Assembly (NCBI GenBank): GCA_944548615.1
Contig: OX155974.1
Span: 3,038,001 to 3,102,000, forward strand
Length of the DNA stretch: 64,000 nucleotides
Reading direction: 5' to 3'
From: Micropterix aruncella
Taxonomy: Eukaryota; Arthropoda; Insecta; Lepidoptera; Micropterigidae
How positions within the stretch are numbered: position 1 is the first letter of the stretch; the number at the start of each line of letters is the position of its first letter. Under the pieces are notes generated by a model. The model ran no database searches. It was not told where the DNA came from and saw only the letters and a list, made by a program, of their open reading frames with translations. Positions 22,001 to 32,600 of this stretch are shown here, piece by piece. Both the position numbers and the translations under genes were made by a program.

Positions 22001-22635
22001 TTTCGCGGTTCTTTAGTGTGTTGAAGAACGTGATGAAAACCGCGATAAAATGTTGTGTTAAAAATATATTTTTCCTTTTACAAAATGTACATTGATAACG
22101 TTGATATCGAGTGCGTAATTTATTTCACTAGAATGAATTTGACCTACATTATCTGGTTCTATTTATATCCCACGGCCAGCGACCTCGTCTCGCTCGCCTA
22201 TCGTTTGCTCGCTCCCCCTCCGCTTGCTCTTCTCTGTCGCGCCCGCCCGCCGCGCGCGCCGTCTGGCAGGCGGCCGCTGTATAGGACAGTGTGGCGTCCG
22301 TCACTGTTTTGTTCGGTCGTGTTTCGCGGTCGCTCCCTGCTCGCCGCCCGATGCGTCTATATATTTTCCGATGCTCGTTTTCAGGACCTTGCCGAAGTCT
22401 GGGGGTTTTCTTCCACCTAATTTCCTTTCCTCTTATCCCTGTCTGTATGGTTCCTTTCTCCTTCTCTCTGTCTCTCTCCCTCCGTATAGCGTTGTCTCGC
22501 TCGCTCTGTTTATAAACACGGCTAACGTATATACTGGGCTCCGTCGTGTCCACTCGCCATTCTTCTGTTGCCCGTGGCGCTGCACGGACGCCTCGCCCCT
22601 CCACTCTTCCTTCTACTGTTTGTAGCGTCGCTACA
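22001..22635 (-). repeat. Gypsy 5' LTR
   Basis: 635 bp, two substitutions from the 3' LTR. A 151-codon frame (22149-22604) is the copy of the pol tail encoded in U3 and has no start context of its own. Confidence 0.92.
22140..22178 (-). promoter_or_regulatory. Gypsy LTR TATA box and initiator
   Basis: Minus-strand TATAAATAG (about 22169-22177) is followed about 33 bases on by TTCATT, placing the transcript start near 22145. That makes U3 about 490 bp and R-U5 about 145 bp. Confidence 0.5.
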
Positions 22636-23158
<523 letters not shown>

Positions 23159-23358
23159 NNNNNNNNNNNNNNNNNNNNNNNNNNNNNNNNNNNNNNNNNN
23201 NNNNNNNNNNNNNNNNNNNNNNNNNNNNNNNNNNNNNNNNNNNNNNNNNNNNNNNNNNNNNNNNNNNNNNNNNNNNNNNNNNNNNNNNNNNNNNNNNNNN
23301 NNNNNNNNNNNNNNNNNNNNNNNNNNNNNNNNNNNNNNNNNNNNNNNNNNNNNNNNNN
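23159..23358. other. Assembly gap (200 N)
   Basis: Exactly 200 N, a conventional filler size, so true length and order across it are unknown. Upstream Khc-73 exons could be missing here. Confidence 0.98.
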
Positions 23359-24443
23359 ATAACTGATTGTTTGATTATGATTATGACTATCTTATGACTA
23401 TGACGATTATGATTATTTTACCCAGTAGGTATTAATTTTTATAACTGATAAAAATTATTTATTAAGTAACTTATATATTATTATTATTATTCTTATTAGA
23501 TTATGATTTGTTAACAACTATCATGTTTTTAAATATTTACACTGTTCTTATTTTTTATAATTAAACCTTTTTATTTGTGTTTTTCATTATTGTACTCCTA
23601 TATTTATTTTTTCTTTCCATTTCTCAGCAATTACTTTATTTTTTTTCCCAATTATATTATTTAAAAATGATTGTTCGCTTTTTAAATTCTTTATTTGTTA
23701 TTATTGTTATTTTTAACGAATGACTTTATCATGAATATTTGACGTTGTAATTATTTTATGACCATTTTCTAACTATGACTATTTTTAACTGCTGCTCTTA
23801 TTTTTTAGTAATTAAAAAACTTTTTTTTATTTGTGATTTTGAATTTAACGTATTAGATAAAATTAAAATCTTTACCCTTTAGATTTTTTTAACGTATTCA
23901 CACAATATTTATAGTAACTCTATATTTATAGAACGTCCTCCCAAAAACTAGCTTAGTTGAGCGATATTGGAAAGTAAACATCTTACAATATTTGAGTTTA
24001 ATTTCTTGCTGTGGATTTTAGTGTATTTTAGTATGTATTTTAGTTACATAATCTTTTATTTGATGTTTTTAAATTGTAATGTAAATTATTGTGAATTGCT
24101 TTTATAAATAAATAAATGAATAAATAATGTAACATAGATAAACATATCTCATTTCAAGATGTTAAGTTAAAACAGATTTTTACTGAATTAGAAAGTGTAA
24201 TGTTTTTGCTTTTACGAAAAATGTATTTATTAAATATGTTTATCGTAAATAAATACGTAGATCTAAAGACTGAAGTATATGTCAGTGCAGCAATGTCATT
24301 TTTTAAATTAGTGGCAAAATTAAATATGCAAAAAAATATACATGTGGTATTCTATTCCTGCACAATCAAACCTCGTATAAGAGATACAGGACTACATTCC
24401 TTTCCAAATAACTTCTACGGGGTGAGTTTATAACTAGTTACAT
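23359..24443. other. AT-rich stretch without a gene
   Basis: Low-complexity GATTATGA-type DNA, then AT-rich sequence with a TAAATAAATAAATGAATAAA run at 24105, possibly a LINE tail. A 77-codon frame (24200-24433) has no recognisable domain. Confidence 0.4.
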
Positions 24444-24758
24444 CTTGTAATGGGTGAATCAGTACGACAAAGTAAGCATCTTTAAATTTCTTTTTTTGGG
24501 AAACAAACAAAAATTTTTTTTGGTCAAATTCTTATCTTTTGAAGAAAAGTTTGAGAAGCGTTGAGCTCGCTGCGCCATCTAGCGGTAGGTAAAATATCGC
24601 TCATAAACAAATTAGCGATATTTTATCTACCACTAGATAGCGTATCGTGCTCATAACTTTTACCCATTTTCAATTTAAAAAAAAAACAAATTAAAAAAAA
24701 TCATAAAAATCCTTATCAAAAGTTGCTTAGTTGGTCGTGCTAATTCACCCACTACAAG
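24444..24758. mobile_element. MITE with 25-bp terminal inverted repeats
   Basis: The ends CTTGTAATGGGTGAATCAGT and (inverted) CTTGTAGTGGGTGAATTAGC pair with few mismatches. A central palindrome surrounds GCGCCATCTAGCGGTAGGTA. It is non-coding and related to the MITEs at 8369, 53786 and 62115. Confidence 0.8.
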
Positions 24759-24854
24759 CATGTCACTAATTAAAAACTCACCTGTATGTACATTATCAAA
24801 ACACGGTTAATGTTAAATAACCCAAATACCAGTAAATATCGCTGAAATTATGTA

Positions 24855-24980
24855 CATAGGTATGAGGTATGAGGTACAATAGGTACATAGGTATGATATA
24901 CATAGGTATGATGTACCTATAGGTACATAGGTACAGAGGTACATAGGTATGAGGTACATTTTGATAGGTATGAGGTTCCT
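24855..24980. repeat. Degenerate tandem repeat of GGTACATA/GGTATGA units
   Basis: Short units such as AGGTACATAGGTATGA recur about ten times. The YLCTYVP-rich frames over it are artefacts. Confidence 0.75.
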
Positions 24981-25059
24981 TTTTACTATGCCAGGTTGCT
25001 CCTGTAGAAACTGAACAAACTGTATAACAAATTGTTCCCATTTGGCAACCTTTTTCCAT

Positions 25060-26613
25060 AGCAGGGCCAAATTACATCCAGTACAAGCCGGCTAACATCG
25101 AACGAATTATTCATACTAGTTGCAGCATATTTGTTTATATCTTAAGTGAAATATAAAGTTTGCAAATTTTACACAGGTGTGCTGTTTTAGTTCATTCGCC
25201 TAGAGCAGTGGCTACCAACCAGTGGTCGCGAGAGCCTATTAACATATTAAACACCATAGACTTTTTTTTTGCGGGGCGGCGATGTAGTTAGTCAAGTAAG
25301 TAGGTATAAATGAAAAATACAGGTAGATACATGGAAAAAATAAAAACTAATATTCGGCTATAGAATAATCAAATTAGAAATATTTCTCAACGTAGTGCTA
25401 GTGTTAAGGGAGGGGGGGGGGGTTCAAACAGAGGCGACGTGGCGCAGGCGCCGGGCGCGGTCGCGACGTGACCAAAGTATACTGACGAAGCATTCAGTTG
25501 CTCGGGCATTGCGAAACCGTGCGAAGTAGATGAATTCTTATGCATTAACTGCTATTTCTGTACATTTTAAGTCATATAATGCGATTGAAGTCATATAATG
25601 ATAGATATTTCTCGACTAACTCACAAAAAATAATGTTGAATTCCATATCGTCATGCCTTTTCGTTCGAAGTCCGACGCCACTCGTCGCTTCGGCGCGCCA
25701 AGCGACGTGGCGCGGGCGCCGAAAAGATGCGCCCGCGTTATGCCCTTTCTGTCTGTATTGGCTCGTACGTTACCATGGAGGTTTCTCAAAAATGCGTCCA
25801 GTCCGCGCTACGTCCGCGCCCGACGCCCGCGCCACGTTGCTTCTGTCTGAATCCCCGTTTATGCGCAAGCCACACACAACGGACGTAAGAATCGGACAAA
25901 GCGCAGACGGGAAGAAATGTGTGCGCACCGTCTTTTCTGTATGTTTTGCGTCGCGTCTTTTCTATACATTTTGTATGAAAGCTTTTTAAACGGACTTTGC
26001 GTCTGCGACGTGTCCGAGTTGGGTGTGGCTGTGTGTGTGCGCGTGTCCGAGGGTTGTGTGTGGCTTGCGCCTTAGGCTGCTTGCTAGACTGAAAATTGTA
26101 GGCATCTGTATCTTTCGAATGTAACCTGTACGTTTTCCTGATTATGTAATCAGGTACCATCTGGTCTGAGGTTATCTACAGTAGGGGCATATCACATCCA
26201 CAACTTACTCGAGGAAAGATATTAAAATGCTGGATGTAACGCCTGACACAGAGCATCAGAGAAGGAAAAGAAAATATTTAAAATGGGTCTCAGGGACCCA
26301 GTACATACACTCGTCAGAGTTACAACGCTTATACGTGAATTATCTGATTGGCTTTGTAGTTTTAAGTATCTACTGCTATTATTATAAATTATTCGGTGAC
26401 ACCCTTAAGAAGCATCTAACGTTTTTTAGAATTATTTTAATTTTAAGCGGCTAAACGAAGTATCATGTACTTATGTCTAAACAACTATGTATAATGTTTT
26501 GAAGACGATAAACTTGATTCGAATTGAAATCACTCCCACTCTTCGATTTTGGGCAATGTAGACTCCTTTGTATGGGGAAATGATCGATCTGGGCGCGTTC
26601 GTTTGTCGTGCAG
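25060..26613. other. Khc-73 upstream intron, partly GC-rich
   Basis: No coding exon was recognised. Noted: CAGTGGCTACCAACCAGTGG at about 25205, resembling a hAT terminus without a visible partner; a G-run at 25411-25421; and a GC-rich segment (25650-26080) holding an inverted repeat. Confidence 0.4.
25863..26070. repeat. 18-bp perfect inverted repeat bordering 172 bp
   Basis: GCGCAAGCCACACACAAC at 25863-25880 is matched by its exact reverse complement at 26053-26070. This is a possible foldback or MITE core. Confidence 0.75.
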
Positions 26614-29600
26614 GACATCGACAACCTGATGGCGGAGGGCAACAAGTCGCGCACGGTGGCGGCCACCAACATGAACAGCGAGTCGTCGCGCTCGCACGCC
26701 GTGTTCAGCGTGGTGCTGACGCAGACGCTGACGGACGCGGCGAGCGGCGTGTCGGGCGAGAAGGCGTCGCGCCTGTCGCTCGTGGACCTGGCCGGCTCCG
26801 AGCGCGCCGTCAAGACGGGCGCCGTCGGCGACCGCCTCAAGGAGGGCTCCAACATCAACAAGTGAGACGCTTTCTTATACCTTTTAACGACGCATTTTAC
26901 TCTTCTGTGCATTTTTCACATTATACGTAAGGGGTTTTAGTTTTTCAGGATTAATTCTCTGTTTCCGTTCGAATAAAGACCGAGACGCACGTATCCGCAC
27001 CGTGCCCGCGCCGCAAGTCGACCGATAGTCGCTGACCCGCCCGCTTTCTCAGCCCCCGATTTCTCGGGGCTTGCGCGCGGACAGTATTCGGGCACGGTGC
27101 GGTGGTTTTTCGTGCGGTGTCGTTGCGGTAAGGTGGGGTGCCATTGCGCAATTCTTTCGCCATGCGACGTGCAACAATCGGGTGTCACACGGTGCGGGCG
27201 CGATGCGGCGATGTGTGTCCCGGCCTTATAAGGCTTTCTCTCTGAGAATCATTCATAACCTAAAAATACATTTGACAGTTGCCGGCATTATAATTTTCAA
27301 TAAACATAAATGAGTCAGTGTTGCAATGAAAATATTAAAAACCACGATTCATCTTTTCTCATTTTCTATATACTAAAAGATAGTATTTTTTATGGTCTAG
27401 AAGTAGTGCGTTCGATATTATTCACCTGGGAACAGATTCGCAAGAATTCGAATGTCTCATCATCTCGTTACCAATAGAGGCCATTTTTAATACGCTTTTA
27501 TTAGGTCGACCTGTATGTAACTAACTATGTAATGGAATCTAAGGTAACTAATTTAACCATCTTCCAAGGATCGTAGCGTCATGAAAATTGGCAGCTGTAT
27601 GTAGTTCTGATGACAATACAATAATATGGTACTGTCGAACTGATCTGATGATGGAGTCGGAAGATATGAACTGGAACTTCATGATGGAACATCGTATCAT
27701 AGCTGTGTTTGGACTTGTTAGAAAAGTTTTGGAATGAACTTTGACCACGATTAGGTTTCAAGGTCTGATGATGAAGCCGGAAGATAGGCACTGGCATTTC
27801 ATAATGGAATATCGTATCATAGCCGTGTGTATGTCAATATCGTATCATAGCCCAAAAGCGTGTTTTTAGGTTTTTTTTAAAACTATTAATGTATTAACAC
27901 ACTTTTATTAGGTCTACCGCTATGTAATGGAATCTAAGGACCCGAATTTCAACTACTTCTGATTGTCGTATCAACATGAAATTCGGCAATTGTGTATAGT
28001 TCTGGTGACAATACAATAATATGGTGTCATCGAGCTGATCTGATGATAGAGGCGGAAGGAACTGCATAACAGAACAAAGTATCCGAGCCGTGTTTGAGCA
28101 TGTTAGAATTGTCTTCAAATGTACTCTGGCGATTTACGATTTCCTGGGTCTGATAATGAATCCGGAAGGTTGGCACTGGAATTCTATAACGGAACAACAT
28201 ATCTTCACCGTGTTTGGGTTTGTTGGAATCGTCTTAATATGTGCTCTGGTCATGAATGGTTTACATGGCATGATGATGGAATCGAGAGGAAGGCACTGGC
28301 ACTCTATAACAACAACGCATCTTAGCCGTGTTTGGGCTTGTTAAAATCGTGGTGAGGTGTACTCTAGTCATGAATGCTTTTCAGGGCGTAAAAATGAAGC
28401 CGGATGGTTTTCACTGAAACTCTCTTACCTAACAACGTTGACTAGAAATGTAACTTGTATATTGAGGATATATGTTTACTGTATCAGATGCTTTGTAAAT
28501 ATATTTGTATAACTTCTATATTAAGGATGTATATTAGGGTGGGTCGATTTTGAAATATACTCAAATCCTTTTGTAATAGTAAAAATATGTTTTCACTATT
28601 ACAAAATCCTTTTGTAACAGTGGAAACATGACGCCCGGCAAAATATCCACAAATTAATATACCGAGATAGTTTCCATCATTAAATCTTATCCCTGACAAT
28701 TCTTATTATTAATATTATTTTCGTTGACTTTTTTTTATTTATTACTATTACTTATTCATAAATTTTGGTGACTATTGTTTGATATTATTTGACATTTTAT
28801 TTTATTTTTATTTTATTAACAAGATTATTTATTTTTTGTGTTTTATTTCCTATTGTGATCATTAGTTATAATTTGTAATGGTGACGGGAATATATAATAT
28901 TTCTTTTCCTTTTTATTTCTTATTCAAATTGCCGAATATATGTGATCTAAAAACTAGAGAGCTAGCTGCCCTGGAACAAGTCCTGGCACTTAGTTGGGCA
29001 GCAGCAGTACTTAAATGCTAATGCTCATATCGGCCGTGTTCAATTTTAATTTTAATTTTAATTATATATATTTTTTTATTGATATGATTATTAGTGATAC
29101 TTATGCACTGTAAATGAATTGTTAAATTAATTAAATAAATAAAATAAATAAATGTTGTCTTAGTAGGTCAATTAGAAACCTGTAAAATATTATAAATTTA
29201 TTTTCAAACAGCCCGCGCATCAATCCCCTAGTTTATTTCAAACTTATAAAATAGTGGTGTCAAGCGACGACATCTTAAACCGCTTGAAATATTAGTTTTG
29301 ATAATTAAACACATTTTATTGTATTGCTATTAAGTAGCAAAGAGTTATTAAGCCCTCAAAGCTTACAAATAACTTTGTTTTATAGATTTGGGAGGCTGGT
29401 CGAAAGTGATCGCAAACGTTTCGCGTCACATAGTAGCGTAATTGTTGTAATCGGGTTTAAGTGCGACAAAAATATTATAATAATACGGTTTTGCGCGCGT
29501 TTAACAATCGTTACTTTTTTTTCATTTTAATAACTTTTACATTACAATGGAAACTTGAAAACAAAGTAATCATTGCCCTATATTTGGGAGCGTAGAAGAT

Positions 29601-32600
29601 ACCCACATACCAAAATGTCATGAAATGTTATGAATCGAATAGAAAACAGCTTAACGTTGGGAAAAATACTATCAAAGGACCATAATGTTTACATATAGTT
29701 GAGCTTTTGTCTCAAAAGGTAGAAGATATTTGGAGAAAATCGTCCCTTCTTACGGTTTCACACACAAGAGTTATTGAACTAAAATGCTTAACATTTGAAG
29801 TGCAAAACCCTTATTAAATCTTTAAAAAGATTATCTGATTATCGATAAAAATGATTGTATATAGCTTAGCAGAGTTCTTTTCGACATCTAATTTTGTTCA
29901 TGCGAATGTAAACAAATTTAACTTTGTTGTTGTCTTCTAAGAGAAGACAAGGTGACAAAAGAAGAGCAAGAGTTTGTGCTTGACCAAAGACAGGCAAGGA
30001 AAATGCGGATTGGTGGAATCGGCCGCATTCTTACAATAGAATTATAAAAAAGTTAATACAAGGCTCTAAAGCAAAAAAATCTTGCAGAACTTGCATCCAA
30101 AAAAATATGCTCTGATGTTCAGAGTAAACAGGTTTTTGAGGCCAAAACGTAAACTGTGATGATTTTTCCTGCATTTTATGTAATATTTCTTAATTGCTTA
30201 TTAATATATGTTTGTTTCTTAATAAAATATATAGGATTAACCAAATTTTGTTTTTTCGAAATTTCCCGAAACTTTGAATCGCTTGCGCGGGCTAAAGATA
30301 TGACGAAATTTAACTTTCTATAGCCAATTATTATATGTTTAGACCTAAGACAACATAATATCACTACTACAATATGATCAAAAAACTTTTTTTTCTCATA
30401 CATTAGTGACGCACCATAATGTTGTATATCAATCCCACCTAATCCAAGGTGAGAAACGTTCGGAGGGATGAATGGTATTGGGGGTTTAAAAATATCACGT
30501 CGCAAGCATCACCTCAGAGCATCTGTTATAAATACTCTTGCTCCCCACGCGGACTACGAGAGCCCCCCCCCTCGGATACAAAAATCCCCCGAATACAGAA
30601 ATAGGAGAATAATAAAAAGAGAAACAACAAATTAAAGAAAACTAAGATTAGAAAAAAAAAGCTAAAGCGCGAACATAAAATCGCAAAACTAATGAAAATG
30701 ACAAAAATAGTTAAAGATGTACATGAGGCAATATATAGCCACAGACAAGCCAAAGCAGCGGACAAAACGGATAAAAGCTTTGCAACGGTACGAGCCTCAA
30801 GTAAGAGCATCACAATCGCTGGAAGAACGAATGGACCATCTTCAATATTTACGTGGCATACCATCCAAACAAGAGCTTCAGAAACGGAAGAATAACGGAA
30901 GGCCCGGCTTGGGTGTGGAAAGGGTGAATATGATCAGCCGTTAAAACACATTTTTCATGCCGAAAGCCAAAAGGCATTTTATAGTCGGACGACCAAAAAT
31001 GCAAAGGCTCGATTCTGTAATCTTAGATCTGAATGGATTGGAATGAATAACTGGAAAAATCAAAACTTTGGTTAGGGTGTAATGAGAGAAGATTCTAGAC
31101 AAAGCCAAAAGACACAAGAAGTTGTAGTGATTATGATGATGATGACCTAATAATTACCTGCTAAATATATTTTTTTCTAATACACTTATTGTATTCTTTT
31201 GTAGATCTCTCACAACACTTGGCCTAGTAATATCCAAACTCGCTGATCAGTCATCCAGTAAGCCAAACAAAGACAAATTCGTACCATACAGAGACTCAGT
31301 GTTGACCTGGCTGCTCAAAGATAACCTCGGAGGCAATAGTAAAACCGTTATGGTGAGTACAACAGATCACAGACATGACTTACATAATTTTTTGCGTTCT
31401 TTTAAGATGTACCAAAATTGTTTTTTTTTTTTCGTAGGTTGCGACAATATCTCCAGCGGCTGACAACTACGAAGAAACCTTATCCACTCTTCGTTATGCG
31501 GACAGAGCAAAGAGAATCGTCAACCACGCTGTTATCAACGAAGATCCGAATGCACGAATTATCAGAGAATTAAGAGAGGAAGTCGAGGCACTGAAGGAGA
31601 TGCTCAAATATGCTACTGTAAGTGTTTTGTAAGATTATTGGGGGTTGGATGCTAAGATCCCAAATAGAGAGATCACGGGGCTAGTGAAAATCTCTTTTAC
31701 AATCATATTTCTTTGTTTGCAGGGATCGCCAGTAGATAGCAATAGGGTAGATATACACGAAAAACTCGCTCAAAGCGAACATCTAATGAAAGAAATGTCA
31801 CAAACGTGGGAAGAAAAACTAGTCAAAACTGGTATGTACTCATATTCATATTTTATATTTGTGTATTTTTGGTATAGGTCTTGTTATTGATTGACTATTT
31901 CATATGATTGATTAATTCGTATGGTATCAGAAATACTACATCAAATAAAAATACTGTAGTAAACATTTCTTGTTTGTATCTTATCAAGGGACAATCTTAC
32001 ACTACTCAAAGCTTGCTAATGATATTTTACATTGAGGAGCTTAATTTTTGCTTCCTTACGATTTTTGCCCTCTATTGTGTGCAAAATTTTCAAACAAACT
32101 CCGATCGATGCCTCAGTATCAATCTATTGAGAGAAAGAAATTTTAAAAGAAAACTTTTGGTCACTCCGGTACTTCTACGATCTTGTTGACCTTTTCATGG
32201 ATATTTGGAAATGTTGGCTGGCGATCATTTAGTACAGACTAGAATAGATGGAAATAATCAATCAAAATTGACGCATGGTGGTTCTTTGTCTATTGGCGGA
32301 CAGGAAGAAGTTGAATTTTATAATATATAGAGATACGACATCCTGAAATTGACTTAAGTATTGTTTTATTGAACATTACCCTATCAAACTCATACTTGAA
32401 GTCCACAAAACAATCATCTTCCGTTGGTCGATAATGATATTCATTATGAAATCTCAAAAAAAACTTTTTTTGAAATCATCCATAAATTTCCATTACCCAC
32501 TAGTGTAATTATTAGTTTACTGTTTAAAAATATGCATCATTTTGCTTCTTTTTTTTTTAGGGAGAATACAAAATGAGAGACACCAAGCTCTGGAAAAAAT

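Larger units (their letters stand above)
17347..22635 (-). mobile_element. Nearly intact Ty3/Gypsy retrotransposon, CsRn1-like
   Basis: A 5289-bp element read on the minus strand: 5' LTR, primer site, gag, pol, polypurine tract, 3' LTR. The two 635-bp LTRs differ at two positions (17764/22418 and 17970/22624), indicating recent insertion. Gag has a CHCC motif rather than the usual CCHC knuckle, a trait I know from the CsRn1/Kabuki clade. No envelope frame was seen. TA repeats lie on both sides, consistent with insertion into a (TA)n array. It may still be competent, pending the untested gag-pol frameshift. Confidence 0.93.

Noticed and set aside
24200..24433. A frame ending at a GGTGAGT donor, considered as an upstream Khc-73 exon
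   Set aside because: The translation shows nothing of the kinesin motor N-terminus, and the phase does not fit the next exon with confidence.
25205..25290. CAGTGGCTACCAACCAGTGG as a hAT element
   Set aside because: No matching inverted end or 8-bp duplication could be found.
25579..26160. GC-rich frames on both strands
   Set aside because: No domain; composition and an 18-bp inverted repeat suggest a non-coding foldback.
27640..28430. CRISPR-like spacing of repeats
   Set aside because: Unit length and divergence fit a minisatellite, and this is an animal genome.
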